Shown: positions 1-8,714, counted from the stretch's first letter. The stretch: DNA of 64,000 nt from JACPYM01 sp963699175 (GCA_963699175.1 OY969418.1:930001-994000), one strand, 5' to 3'. Notes: generated by a model from the letters alone, not told the origin. Translations and numbers: made by a program.

Positions 1-571
1 ATTCAGGCGCAGCGCCGTCAATCTTGCAAACCTGAATCGTCGTGCGCCGCGCGTCCGCGTCTTCGCAGACGTTGCAAGACGAGCCGATGGCGATGAACAG
101 CCTGCCGCTCTTGTCGAAGCCAATCGTGCGCGTCCAATGCGGCGTGGTCGAGACGGGCAGGTCAATAAATTTTTCCGGCGTGCCTTCGACTTTGCCGTTG
201 GCGTATTTGACGCGCAGCACCGCCGGGTTGGTGGCGATGTAGAGATAGCCTTTGTTGAAGGCCAAGCTATGCGGGCGCGTCAGACCGGTGGCGACGACTT
301 CGACCTTGTCAGCCTTGCCGTCTTTGTCTTTGTCGGGCAAGGCGACGACCTCGCCTTTGCCTTGTATGGCGACGTACAGGACGCCATCGGGGCTGACGGC
401 CATCAGGCGTGCGCCCGCCAGACCGGAAGCGAAGACGGTGGCTTTGAAGCCAGTGGGCAATTGCAATTCGGCGGGTTGCGCCGGAGCTTGAGTGGGAGTT
501 TGCGCCAGAACTGCGAGAGCCAGGCAGGTGAGCAGCGACAAGAGAGACAGAGCAATGCGGGCTTTGTTCAC
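1..571 (-). CDS. Sorbosone dehydrogenase-like (PQQ sugar dehydrogenase family) secreted protein, 3' end cut off
   Basis: A reverse-strand frame stays open from a GTG at 571 to the left edge, so only the first ~190 residues are present. A GGAG sits a few bases before the GTG. The first ~23 residues form a signal peptide (basic start, then SLLSLLTCLALAVLA) and the mature part begins AQTPTQ. It continues with beta-propeller text such as TGLTRPHSLAF and LYIATNPAVLRV, and a CNVCED pair of cysteines, all typical of the glucose/sorbosone dehydrogenase family. Members oxidise sugars or aldehydes in the periplasm, but many acidobacterial ones have no known substrate. The short upstream region (572-752) shows no other gene. 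The family call is fairly safe; the substrate is unknown. Confidence 0.72.
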   Translation of the reverse strand, partial: MNKARIALSLLSLLTCLALAVLAQTPTQAPAQPAELQLPTGFKATVFASGLAGARLMAVSPDGVLYVAIQGKGEVVALPDKDKDGKADKVEVVATGLTRPHSLAFNKGYLYIATNPAVLRVKYANGKVEGTPEKFIDLPVSTTPHWTRTIGFDKSGRLFIAIGSSCNVCEDADARRTTIQVCKIDGAAPE

Positions 572-752
572 AGGTTTTTCTCCTTCAGTTAGCCAATGAG
601 TTGGATTGCGATTTGAGATGGCGGGCAGCTTAGCAGTGATTTGCGGAAGGCTCAATAGCTCACCCCAATCTGAGATTATGAAATAGCAGCAAAAGTCTAT
701 TAAGATTGAGCAGCTTCAAGGATTCAGATTCACCAAGAGAGGCGAATAGACC

Positions 753-1235
753 ATGCGCAACGAAGAAAGTAAACGGCGTCTGCGGATGTCGCAAGAAGAC
801 ATTCAAGAAGCGGAGGCTTTTGCCAACTACATTCTGAGGCACCAACTTCACGAATCATCAGAAATAGACATGAAAACCGCCTTGAAGGCTTTCAATACAG
901 CTTTGGTTATCGCCTACTCAAGACCTTTCAAATACAATAAGACTGATACGAGTTTCCCGGCCGTTGGTAAACTAACCGATGATTACTTGTTATCGTTCAC
1001 ACCAGAAGAGAAAAATCTACATACCAAGATACTTGCTCTGAGGGATAGAGAGTTCGCACATTCAGATTCAGGACCTGTTTCGATGAAGCTCTCTGAAGAC
1101 AATTTTGGAGGGGTTTCAAGTTTTGGCTGGGTTCAAACAGTGACAAGAGTCTCGTTGCTGATCAAAGAAATCGAAATGCTTCTATCCATGACTTCCAAGC
1201 TACTCAAGGAAATTGAACGAGGGCTTATCAGTTGA
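753..1235 (+). CDS. Hypothetical helical protein with a HEPN-like R-x5-H motif
   Basis: A 160-residue protein with a GAGAGG ribosome site about 9 bases before the ATG. I do not recognise the family by name. It appears all-alpha and carries R97-D-R-E-F-A-H103 after a helix, which fits the R-x4-6-H signature of HEPN domains; HEPN proteins are often RNases or partners of nucleotidyltransferases. There is no signal peptide or membrane segment. The gene is clearly richer in A+T than its neighbours (for example AATACAATAAGACTGATACG), which suggests acquisition from elsewhere. A later ATG at 789 is an alternative start. The stop codon overlaps the ATG of a 52-codon frame. HEPN membership is an inference from one short motif. 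Confidence 0.6.
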   Translation: MRNEESKRRLRMSQEDIQEAEAFANYILRHQLHESSEIDMKTALKAFNTALVIAYSRPFKYNKTDTSFPAVGKLTDDYLLSFTPEEKNLHTKILALRDREFAHSDSGPVSMKLSEDNFGGVSSFGWVQTVTRVSLLIKEIEMLLSMTSKLLKEIERGLIS

Positions 1236-1393
1236 TGGGCTATGCTGGATTTAGAATGGACTCATTGCTTATCTCATTGCACGCGGCGCGGATGAGGACG
1301 CAGGTAGATTCGGCAGCATTGCGCCAAGCGACATTGACCACATTGATGGAGCAACTCGGGATTGTAACGCCTGACAGTGGCTCTGCCGCCTGA
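1235..1393 (+). CDS. Possible 52-residue ORF coupled to the HEPN-like gene
   Basis: The ATG shares its A with the TGA of the preceding gene (TGATG), the arrangement seen in translationally coupled pairs. The frame runs 52 codons; the middle reads like an amphipathic helix (LRQATLTTLMEQLGIV). Its last codons and stop lie inside the left arm of the palindromic element at 1379-1534. It could be a genuine small partner, or the decayed 3' end of a lost gene. No family is recognised. Confidence 0.28.
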   Translation: MGYAGFRMDSLLISLHAARMRTQVDSAALRQATLTTLMEQLGIVTPDSGSAA

Positions 1394-1534
1394 TGTGCGG
1401 AAGGTCTCTGACCTTCCGAAAGGTATGCACTTAGTTTCTAGGGGCTACGCCCCAACCGTTCGGGGCAGAGCCCCAGAATAAAAAGACGGCCCTCCGGTAA
1501 GGCACAGCCTTACCGCACATCAGGCGGCAGAGCC
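1379..1534. repeat. Palindromic intergenic element with 22-bp perfect inverted repeats
   Basis: Arms at 1379-1400 and 1513-1534 are exact reverse complements (starting GGCTCTGCCGCC). Between them lie further small hairpins: 1399-1417 (GGAAGGT/ACCTTCC), 1441-1453 (GGGGC/GCCCC), 1462-1474 (GGGGC/GCCCC) and 1496-1514 (GGTAAGGC/GCCTTACC). No coding capacity is seen in the core. It fills most of the 370-base gap between the HEPN-like gene and rtcA. Confidence 0.8.
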
Positions 1535-1606
1535 GCAACCAACCCAATCGAGTGTCTGACAGGAATCAATGTTTCCTGCTCAGCCTTTCATCAACTAACA
1601 AATTCT

Positions 1607-2626
1607 ATGATTACGATTGACGGTTCATTCGGCGAAGGCGGCGGCCAAATCCTGCGCACCTCGCTAGCGTTGTCGCTGGTGACCGGCCAGCCATTCCGCA
1701 TCGAACAGATTCGCGCCGGACGCAAGCAGCCGGGACTGTTGCGCCAGCACCTGACGGCGGTCAAGGCTGCTGCACAGATCAGCCAGGCGCAAGTCGAAGG
1801 TGACAGCATCGGCTCTACCCAATTGACCTTTGCGCCAGGCAGCGTGACGGCAGGCGAGTACGCGTTTGCCATCGGCACGGCGGGCAGTGCGACGCTGGTC
1901 TTGCAGACGATTTTGCCCGCGTTGCTGCGGGCCGCTGAGCCGAGCCGGTTGACGCTCGAAGGCGGGACGCACAATCCATTCGCACCACCTTTCAATTTCT
2001 TGACGAAATCCTTTTTGCCGCTGATCAACCGGATGGGCGCGCGGGTCGAGACGGCATTAGAACGCTATGGATTTTATCCGGCTGGCGGCGGCAAATTCAC
2101 CGTGCAGATCACGCCAACGCAGCGGTTGGAACGCCTCGAATTGCTGGAACGCGGCGAGATTGTCTCGCGTTGCGGGCGGGCGATTGTCGCTAATCTGCCG
2201 CGCAAGATCGCCGAGCGCGAGTTGAAGATCGTGGCGCAGAAGCTCTCCTGGCCGAGCGAATGGCTGCACGTCGAGGAGGCTAAAAACTCGCAGGGGCCGG
2301 GCAATCTGGTGGCGCTCGAAATCGAATGCGAGCACGTGACAGAAGTCTTCACCGGCTTTGGCGAACGCGGCGTGGCGGCGGAGGCTGTGGCGGCGCAGGC
2401 GGTGCAGGCGGCGCGGCGCTATTTGGTTTCGGAAGCTGCGGTGGGCGAATACCTGGCCGATCAGTTACTGATACCGATGGCGCTCGCTGGGGGCGGGGCG
2501 TTCACCACGTTGCCACCTTCGCGCCACACGACGACCAACATTGAAATCATTCGGAAGTTTTTGGATGTCGAGGTCACAACTGAGCCGCTCAACAACCGCG
2601 CGTGGAAGATTGCGGTGCGCGCTTAA
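1607..2626 (+). CDS. rtcA: RNA 3'-terminal phosphate cyclase
   Basis: Converts an RNA 3'-phosphate to a 2',3'-cyclic phosphate using ATP, through a covalent histidine-AMP intermediate. The 339-residue length matches E. coli RtcA (about 338). The N-terminus has the family hallmark DGSFGEGGGQILR followed by RAGRKQPGLL, and the C-terminus has PSRHTTTNIEI, in which H307 corresponds to the catalytic histidine. No rtcB or rtcR lies beside it, so it is not in the RNA-repair operon known from Proteobacteria. The ATG at 1607 gives the canonical N-terminus. It is flanked on both sides by palindromic elements. Confidence 0.95.
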   Translation: MITIDGSFGEGGGQILRTSLALSLVTGQPFRIEQIRAGRKQPGLLRQHLTAVKAAAQISQAQVEGDSIGSTQLTFAPGSVTAGEYAFAIGTAGSATLVLQTILPALLRAAEPSRLTLEGGTHNPFAPPFNFLTKSFLPLINRMGARVETALERYGFYPAGGGKFTVQITPTQRLERLELLERGEIVSRCGRAIVANLPRKIAERELKIVAQKLSWPSEWLHVEEAKNSQGPGNLVALEIECEHVTEVFTGFGERGVAAEAVAAQAVQAARRYLVSEAAVGEYLADQLLIPMALAGGGAFTTLPPSRHTTTNIEIIRKFLDVEVTTEPLNNRAWKIAVRA

Positions 2627-2639
2627 CAGGTCAACGCGC

Positions 2640-2710
2640 GTTCGTAGCTCTGCGTTTGCGCGGTCAGCGTTGAGGTTGCAAGCTACCCGCGTAAACGCGG
2701 AGCTACGAAC
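2640..2710. repeat. Inverted repeat element downstream of rtcA
   Basis: An 18-base arm at 2640-2657 (GTTCGTAGCTCTGCGTTT) pairs with 2693-2710 with one mismatch, separated by 35 bases. It begins 14 bases after the rtcA stop and could act as a transcript-end hairpin, though no T-run follows. Confidence 0.75.
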
Positions 2711-2838
2711 GTGCGCAATTTGGCTTCAGCTTTCTATTCATCTCCCCATCACCTGTGCTATCTTTTCGGCGCAAACGATTCCCTGCCAGTGGCGCTGGCG
2801 TTCAAACGACAAACAACTTTTCAATGTTCGGGCCACCT

Positions 2839-5800
2839 ATGTACAGAAAGTTCAAGTCCATCATCTGCGCGCTCTTCTTGGCTGCGTTCGGCTACACCTT
2901 ATGGCCTCAGTTGAGCGAAAGCGCGGCAGCTTTCAACCAAACACAGAAGATTGATTTCAAACGCGACATCGAGCCGCTCTTTGCCGCCACGTGTGTGCAA
3001 TGCCACGGCGCGAAGAAGGCGGCGGGGCAGTTGCGGTTGGATGGCAAGCAAGCAGCGTTGAAGGGTGGGATTTCTGGCGCAGTATTTGTGCCGGGCAATA
3101 GCAAGGCGTCGCGTTTACTGGCGCGCGTCTTAGGCGCAGGCGGTGAACAGCGGATGCCATTGGGCGGTGAGCCGTTGAAGCCGGAGCAGATTGAATTGCT
3201 GCGGCGCTGGATTGATGAAGGAGCGGTCTGGCCGGAAGGTGACGGGGCGACAGAGCAATCCGCAATCCGCAATCCGCAATCCGCAATGCCCAGACATTGG
3301 GCGTATGTGAAGCCGGTGCAGGCGGCGTTGCCGGAAGTAAAAAACAAAGCTTGGGTGCGTAATCCGATTGATGCGTTCGTGCTGGCGCGGTTGGAGAAGG
3401 AAGGTTTGCAACCGATGCCGGAAGCAGACAAGGCCGTGTTGTTGCGCCGTGTATATCTTGATCTGACTGGCTTGCCACCGAGCGTGAAAGAGGTTGATGA
3501 CTTCTTGGCCGACAAGTCGCCCAATGCCTATGAAAAGGCTGTTGATCGTTTGCTGCAAAGCCCGCACTACGGCGAGCGGTGGGCGCGTCCGTGGCTCGAT
3601 CTGGCACGCTATGCCGATTCCAACGGCTACGAAAAAGACAACCTGCGCGTGATGTGGAAGTATCGCGATTGGGTGATCAACGCGTTGAACAAGGACATGT
3701 CGTTCGATCAATTCACGATTGAACAGTTGGCGGGCGATATGTTGCCGAACGCGACAATTGATCAGCGGATTGCGACCGGCTTTCACCGCAACACGATGAT
3801 CAATCAGGAAGGCGGCATTGATCCGTATGAGGCACGTTGGGAGACAACCATTGATCGCGTGAGCACGACAGGCACGGTCTGGCTGGGCTCGACGATTGGC
3901 TGCGCGCAGTGCCACAACCACAAGTACGATCCGTTTACGCAAAAAGACTTTTATCGCCTCTTTGCTTTCTTTGAAACGGCGGAGCACGAGATTGCTTATC
4001 AGGGCGCGGGCAAAGAAGAGTTCACGCGCTTTGTGCTGGAACCGGTGCTCGATCTGCCGACGCCTGAACAAGAAGCCAAGCGTAAACGCGTCAACGACGA
4101 GATCAAGAAACTGGAAGCAGAGCTGAAAGCGCCAATGCCTGAAGCATTGGCGGCGCAGGCACAATGGGAGCGTGAGCTGTTGGATGAACCGCAGCGTTGG
4201 ACGGCGCTGGAGCCGAACGAAGCGAAATCATCAAGCGGCGCGACGCTGACCAAGCAGGCCGACAAATCGGTGCTCGTGTCTGGCGCGAAAGCGGAGAACG
4301 ATGTTTATGTCGTTACGACGAAGACGAGTTTGAACAAGCTGACCGGCTTGCGTATCGAAGCCTTGCCTGACGCCAGCTTGCCACAAGGTGGGCCGGGGCG
4401 CGACCCGTATGGCAACTTCTTGTTGACCGGTGTTGAAGCTACGCTTGCCTCGGCTACAGAACCAGGCAAGACGCAAGCCATCACGTTCAGAGACATCAGA
4501 GTGAATGACTCGGCCTACCGCATCGAACTCAGAGATTTTTTCAGCAGCAACCTGAGCAATGCAGCAACGGATCGTCCGGCAGGTTGGTTTGTCAACGTGA
4601 CAGGCGATGAAGGAGGGCGCGCGCCGCGTCAGGCCGTGCTTATTCCTGCTGCGCCATTGACGCTCGGCGGCGATTCGATTCTGACTATCAAGCTAAAACA
4701 TCAGGGCGGTGCATTGTGCCAGAGCATCGGGCGTTTTCGGCTTTCAGTGACCGACACAGCAGAACCCGCACGTATCGTGGCGGTCTCCGCCAATCAACGC
4801 CGCTGGCTTGAAATGGCAACCAATCAACGGACGATCAAACAACAGGAATCGCTCACCGACCGTTTCCGCAGCACTGCGCCAATGTTCAAGGCCGTGCGTG
4901 ATCAGTTGGAAAAGCTGCGCGATGAGTTGAAGGATTTGAATATCGTGACGGCGCTGGTGATGCAGGAGCGCCGCAGCTACGAACGGCCTTCTACTTTCAT
5001 CCGCGAGCGCGGCAACTTTTTGAACAAAGGCGAGCAGGTTTATGCCGACGTGCCGCGCGTCTTGCACAGTTGGCCAGAAAGCGCGCCGGTCAATCGCTTG
5101 GGACTGGCAATGTGGCTGGTGGATGAGAACAACCCGCTAGTGACGCGCGTGACAGTCAATCGTTTTTGGGAGCAAATCTTCGGGCGCGGGCTGGTTGAAA
5201 CCAGCGAGGATTTTGGTTCGCAGGGTCAATTGCCTTCGCATCCTGAGTTATTTGATTGGCTGGCGGTTGAATTTATGAAACCCGATGGTTGTAAGTGGAG
5301 CATGAAGAAGTTGGTGCGGCTGCTCGTCACTTCTGCAACCTATCGCCAATCTTCAAACGCTACGCCTGCGCTACTGGAAAAAGACCCCTACAACCGGCTG
5401 CTGGCGCGCGGGCCGCGTTTTCGGTTGGAAGCCGAGATGCTGCGCGACAACGCGCTGGCGATTAGCGGCCAGCTTGCACGCAAGGTCGGCGGCCCTTCGG
5501 TGATGCCGCTGCAACCGGAAGGCATTTGGCGCGCGCCTTACAGCAGCGAGAAATGGCAGACCAGCCGAGGCGAAGACCGCTATCGGCGCGGGCTGTACAC
5601 TTTCGTGCGGCGTAGCTCACCTTACCCGATGACGCTCAATTTTGATGGCACGAGCCGCGAGTTCTGCACGGTCAAACGCACGCGCACTAACACGCCGTTG
5701 CAGGCGCTGAATGCGCTGAATGACGAAGCAATGTTCGAGGCAGCGCGCTCATTGGCTCAGCGAATGTTGAATGAAGCGAATGGCGATACGCGTGCGAGAG

Positions 5801-6036
5801 CAGCGTACGGGTTACGGCTCTGTGTGTCGCGCCAACCAAAAGCGGCAGAGCTTGATCGCTTGGCCGCGCTTTATCAACAACAACTCGACTACTTCAATGC
5901 GCACGCGACTGAAGCTGAGCGTGTCATCAAAAATCAGATCAAGGTCACGTCGCCGTGCAGCATGCCGGAGATGGCTGCCTGGACGATGGTCGCCAACGTG
6001 CTGCTCAATCTGGATGAAACTATCACTAAGCAGTAA
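2839..6036 (+). CDS. PSCyt1/DUF1549/DUF1553 secreted haem-binding protein
   Basis: About 1065 residues from the ATG at 2839 (ATG 2824 also possible). It opens with a signal peptide (KSIICALFLAAFGY). A planctomycete-type cytochrome C region follows, with CVQCH near residue 55. After a low-complexity stretch come DUF1549, containing a second haem-like CAQCH with NHKYDPF, and a long DUF1553 region (VTVNRFWEQIFGRGLVET; TNTPLQALNALND). In Planctomycetes and Acidobacteria these proteins are exported, often sit next to DUF1501 or sugar-degrading genes, and are thought to act in polysaccharide metabolism, but the reaction is not established. A DUF1080 gene follows 27 bases downstream and is probably co-transcribed. 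A 7-bp tandem repeat lies inside the gene. Confidence 0.9.
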   Translation: MYRKFKSIICALFLAAFGYTLWPQLSESAAAFNQTQKIDFKRDIEPLFAATCVQCHGAKKAAGQLRLDGKQAALKGGISGAVFVPGNSKASRLLARVLGAGGEQRMPLGGEPLKPEQIELLRRWIDEGAVWPEGDGATEQSAIRNPQSAMPRHWAYVKPVQAALPEVKNKAWVRNPIDAFVLARLEKEGLQPMPEADKAVLLRRVYLDLTGLPPSVKEVDDFLADKSPNAYEKAVDRLLQSPHYGERWARPWLDLARYADSNGYEKDNLRVMWKYRDWVINALNKDMSFDQFTIEQLAGDMLPNATIDQRIATGFHRNTMINQEGGIDPYEARWETTIDRVSTTGTVWLGSTIGCAQCHNHKYDPFTQKDFYRLFAFFETAEHEIAYQGAGKEEFTRFVLEPVLDLPTPEQEAKRKRVNDEIKKLEAELKAPMPEALAAQAQWERELLDEPQRWTALEPNEAKSSSGATLTKQADKSVLVSGAKAENDVYVVTTKTSLNKLTGLRIEALPDASLPQGGPGRDPYGNFLLTGVEATLASATEPGKTQAITFRDIRVNDSAYRIELRDFFSSNLSNAATDRPAGWFVNVTGDEGGRAPRQAVLIPAAPLTLGGDSILTIKLKHQGGALCQSIGRFRLSVTDTAEPARIVAVSANQRRWLEMATNQRTIKQQESLTDRFRSTAPMFKAVRDQLEKLRDELKDLNIVTALVMQERRSYERPSTFIRERGNFLNKGEQVYADVPRVLHSWPESAPVNRLGLAMWLVDENNPLVTRVTVNRFWEQIFGRGLVETSEDFGSQGQLPSHPELFDWLAVEFMKPDGCKWSMKKLVRLLVTSATYRQSSNATPALLEKDPYNRLLARGPRFRLEAEMLRDNALAISGQLARKVGGPSVMPLQPEGIWRAPYSSEKWQTSRGEDRYRRGLYTFVRRSSPYPMTLNFDGTSREFCTVKRTRTNTPLQALNALNDEAMFEAARSLAQRMLNEANGDTRARAAYGLRLCVSRQPKAAELDRLAALYQQQLDYFNAHATEAERVIKNQIKVTSPCSMPEMAAWTMVANVLLNLDETITKQ
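3255..3287. repeat. Heptanucleotide tandem repeat inside the DUF1549 gene
   Basis: Four full copies of GCAATCC plus GCAAT. Three units equal seven codons, giving the peptide period SAIRNPQ in the linker between the first cytochrome domain and DUF1549. The unit is not a multiple of three, so gain or loss of one copy would shift the frame. Confidence 0.9.
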
Positions 6037-6063
6037 GCATCAACCCACTCGAGGAGAACACCA

Positions 6064-6864
6064 ATGCAAAAACTGATCAACGCCCGCCCCTGGCTGGCCT
6101 TCGCCGCAATCATGCTGACCGCACTGTTGGCCGCTTTTGCCAACAGCCACGCGCAACAACCTGCGCAGCAAACCGCGCCACAATTACCGCCTGCGCAACC
6201 GGCCTGGCCGTCGCCCAAAAAAGAGCCGCCCGTCATCACGCCTGGCGCAAAACCGGGCGATGCGCCGTCAGACGCCATCGTGCTCTTTGGCGGCAAAGAC
6301 CTCTCCGCCTGGAAGAGCGTGCGTGATGGTAGCGAAGCCAAATGGACAGTGCAGGACGGCTACATCCAAGTCGCTGCGCGCACGGGCGACATCGCCACTA
6401 AAGAGGAATTCGGCGATTGCCAGTTGCACATCGAGTGGGCCACGCCCGCCGAAGTCAAAGGTGATAGTCAGGGCCGCGGCAACAGCGGCGTCTTCCTGAT
6501 GGGCCATTACGAAATCCAAGTGCTCGATTCATACCAGAATCCGACCTACTTTCACGGGCAAGCCGGCTCGGTCTACAAACAACACGCGCCACTGGTCAAC
6601 GCTTCGCGCAAGCCGGGCGAATGGCAGAGCTACGACATCATCTTCAGCGCGCCGCACTTTGACGAAATCGGCAAGGTCACGCGGCGCGCGCGCGTGACTG
6701 TGCTGCACAACGGCGTGCTGGTGCAGAACAACGTCGAGATTTACGGCGAAACCTGGAACGACCGCGCGCCGCAATATATCGCGCATCCGCCGAAAGGGCC
6801 GCTGCGCTTGCAGGATCACGGCAATCCGATGCGGTTTCGGAATATTTGGGTGAGACCGCTGTAG
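6064..6864 (+). CDS. DUF1080 (3-keto-disaccharide hydrolase-like) secreted protein
   Basis: A 266-residue exported protein with GAGGAG before the ATG. It has a hydrophobic signal segment (WLAFAAIMLTALLAAFA) ending near SHAQQ, then a proline-rich stretch to about residue 55. The DUF1080 domain is a concanavalin-like beta-sandwich: DAIVLFGGKDLSAW at the start, GRGNSGVFLMG in the middle and FRNIWVRPL at the end. Some characterised relatives hydrolyse 3-keto-glycosides; this protein's substrate is unknown. It lies 27 bases behind the DUF1549/DUF1553 gene, a common pairing. It ends two bases from the convergent HNH gene. Confidence 0.9.
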   Translation: MQKLINARPWLAFAAIMLTALLAAFANSHAQQPAQQTAPQLPPAQPAWPSPKKEPPVITPGAKPGDAPSDAIVLFGGKDLSAWKSVRDGSEAKWTVQDGYIQVAARTGDIATKEEFGDCQLHIEWATPAEVKGDSQGRGNSGVFLMGHYEIQVLDSYQNPTYFHGQAGSVYKQHAPLVNASRKPGEWQSYDIIFSAPHFDEIGKVTRRARVTVLHNGVLVQNNVEIYGETWNDRAPQYIAHPPKGPLRLQDHGNPMRFRNIWVRPL

Positions 6865-6866
6865 AA

Positions 6867-7313
6867 TTATGTAGCGGGCTGAATCGGGTCATCGGCGGGT
6901 GGATGGCGGTCAACTGCTACATCCGCCGCTCGAATTGCCAGAATTCGTTCCCGGTTCAGTTCGAGCAACGCCTCTGTAGCTCTGCCAATAGCGGTTAGCG
7001 GGATGATGCGCAAACCATCGGCAGACCAAATGAAATGCTCTTTCCAGTTGTGGATACGCGGGTTGAACAGTTGGACGGTTTGACTGCTGGCAAGGTCGAG
7101 GGCAGTTTGTTTTGCGGATTTGCGGCGATTGCAATGGAAACAAGCCAACGCCAAGTTCTCAAACCGATCTGCGCCGCCTTCAGCAACTGGGTGCGGATGC
7201 TCCATTGTAAAGCGCACGTACTGCCAGTGCTCGCTGGTGTGACAGTATTCGCAGAGATACCCAGCCCGCTGACGAACTTGTACTTGAATGGCTTCAGGAA
7301 TTTTACGAGGCAT
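6867..7313 (-). CDS. HNH endonuclease family protein
   Basis: 148 residues with a compact HNH core: zinc pair C21-E-Y-C24, E38-H39-P-H41 for the first histidine, N53 in FENLALAC, and a second zinc pair C58-F-H-C61 followed by NRRK. This is a stand-alone HNH nuclease of the kind common in Cyanobacteria and Acidobacteria, without a methylase or target-recognition partner here. The ATG lies inside the 3' end of the upstream 98-residue gene (11-base overlap), so the two are probably translated together. What DNA it cuts, and when, cannot be read from the sequence. Confidence 0.9.
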   Translation of the reverse strand: MPRKIPEAIQVQVRQRAGYLCEYCHTSEHWQYVRFTMEHPHPVAEGGADRFENLALACFHCNRRKSAKQTALDLASSQTVQLFNPRIHNWKEHFIWSADGLRIIPLTAIGRATEALLELNRERILAIRAADVAVDRHPPADDPIQPAT

Positions 7314-7599
7314 GTACTAAATTCTGTGGCTGTGCGAGTGTCAGGTTGCGGATCAGACGATTGAGGTAGCTAAGATAATCGTCCAGTTCTTCGTAATTTT
7401 GCAGTTCGGTTTCTTCTGCCGCTGTCAACGTTGCTTCTTGTTGTTTGTGTAGCAGGCTTTCGATGCGGTCCTGAGCAACCGCAGCAATGCGCAAGATAGG
7501 GACACCTTGTTCCAGTTCGAGATTGAGCGCGCCGTCCTGTGGCATTGAGAGTGGAAGCTGACGAAGTAGGGGAAGAGCTTGGGGAACGGTTGATTGCAT
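7303..7599 (-). CDS. Small acidic protein coupled to the HNH nuclease
   Basis: 98 residues with a perfect AGGAGG ribosome site six bases before the ATG, the strongest in this part of the window. The C-terminal half is predicted helical and acidic (EATLTAAEETELQNYEEL) and could form a coiled coil. No domain is recognised. Its 3' end overlaps the HNH start by 11 bases. It may be a partner, chaperone or inhibitor of the HNH protein; this rests on gene order alone. Confidence 0.75.
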   Translation of the reverse strand: MQSTVPQALPLLRQLPLSMPQDGALNLELEQGVPILRIAAVAQDRIESLLHKQQEATLTAAEETELQNYEELDDYLSYLNRLIRNLTLAQPQNLVHAS

Positions 7600-7688
7600 A
7601 ACACCTCCTTGGATCGGTCAAAGAATACCATAGTAATTGGCGTCGCACGACTAGGCAGAGCCACTTTGAATAATTGAGGAAACAAGCT

Positions 7689-8714
7689 ATGACAGAAAAA
7701 ATCAATCAAGCAATTCCACCATCAGCGCAATTGATGGACATGGTTTTCGGCTTTGCGCTCGCGCGTTCTATCTCGGTCGCTGCGCAATTCGGCATTGCTG
7801 ACTTACTCAAAGATGGCCCGAAGAGCTCCGACGAACTGGCGCAGACCATCGGCGCGCACCCGCGTTCGTTGTATCGGATGCTGCGCGCACTGGCTGGCGC
7901 AGGAATCTTTGCCGAAGAGGCCGACGGGCGTTTCAGTCTGACGCCACTTTCTGAACTATTGCGCAGCGATGCGCCGGAAAGCTTGCGCGCATTTGCGACA
8001 TTCATAGCCAATGACGTGAATTTCGAGACTTGGGCGCAACTTCCCCACAGCATTCAAACCGGGCGGCCCGCCTTTGAACATAAGTTCGGGATGCCTGTGT
8101 TTCCCTGGTTCGAACAAAACCCGACTCAAGGAAAGATTTTCAATGATGCGATGACCAGCATGAGCCTGGGTTCGTCGGCTGCTGTCCTCAGTGCTTACGA
8201 CTTTACCGGCATCACCAAGCTGGTGGATGTGGGAGGCGGACACGGGTTACTGCTGGCTGCGATCCTGGAAAAGTATCCACAGATGAAAGGCGTACTTGGT
8301 GACGCTCCTTCGGTCATTGCTGGCGCAAAAGCGGTGCTGGAAGAACGAGGCGTAGCCGAGCGCTGCGAAACCGTTGCCATAGACTTTTTTCAAACTGCTC
8401 CGGCGGGCGGCGATGCGTACATCCTGAAACATATCATTCACGACTGGAGCGATGAGGAGTGCTTGACGATCCTGCGCCATTGCCACGCAGGAATGACAGC
8501 CGGTGGCAAAGTGCTGATCGTTGAAATGGTGTTGCCTGAACGTAATGAGCCTGGGGTTAGCAAGTTTCTCGATTTGGAGATGCTGCAGTTCCTATCGGGT
8601 TGCGAACGCAACGAAGCAGAATATCGCGACCTGCTTGCGCGAGCAGGTTTTGAGCTAACGCGGATTGTGCCTACGCCATCAGCTTACAGTGTGGTAGAAG
8701 GCGTGCGGAAATAG
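7689..8714 (+). CDS. SAM-dependent O-methyltransferase (COMT-like, acetylserotonin type)
   Basis: 341 residues from the ATG at 7689, chosen because TGAGGAAA precedes it. The N-terminal ~100 residues form the winged-helix dimerisation domain of this family (SVAAQFGIADLL, RSLYRMLRAL). The Rossmann domain has the SAM-binding VDVGGGHG at 179-186, and H251-D-W253 (in KHIIHDWSDEE) gives the catalytic base. Members methylate hydroxyl groups of phenolics or secondary metabolites. No biosynthetic cluster is nearby, so the substrate is open. It is 42 bases from the next gene on the same strand. Confidence 0.92.
   Translation: MTEKINQAIPPSAQLMDMVFGFALARSISVAAQFGIADLLKDGPKSSDELAQTIGAHPRSLYRMLRALAGAGIFAEEADGRFSLTPLSELLRSDAPESLRAFATFIANDVNFETWAQLPHSIQTGRPAFEHKFGMPVFPWFEQNPTQGKIFNDAMTSMSLGSSAAVLSAYDFTGITKLVDVGGGHGLLLAAILEKYPQMKGVLGDAPSVIAGAKAVLEERGVAERCETVAIDFFQTAPAGGDAYILKHIIHDWSDEECLTILRHCHAGMTAGGKVLIVEMVLPERNEPGVSKFLDLEMLQFLSGCERNEAEYRDLLARAGFELTRIVPTPSAYSVVEGVRK

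Noticed and set aside
1235..1606. Insertion sequence remnant
   Set aside because: The inverted repeats enclose only ~112 bases of hairpins, with no transposase fragment or clear target duplication.
3255..3287. CRISPR-like short repeats
   Set aside because: The 7-base tandem units have no spacers; the 6-base array at 56314-56460 is coding. No CRISPR array or cas gene is present.
6867..7599. Classical toxin-antitoxin pair
   Set aside because: The small protein has no DNA-binding or known antitoxin motif; only gene overlap supports the idea.
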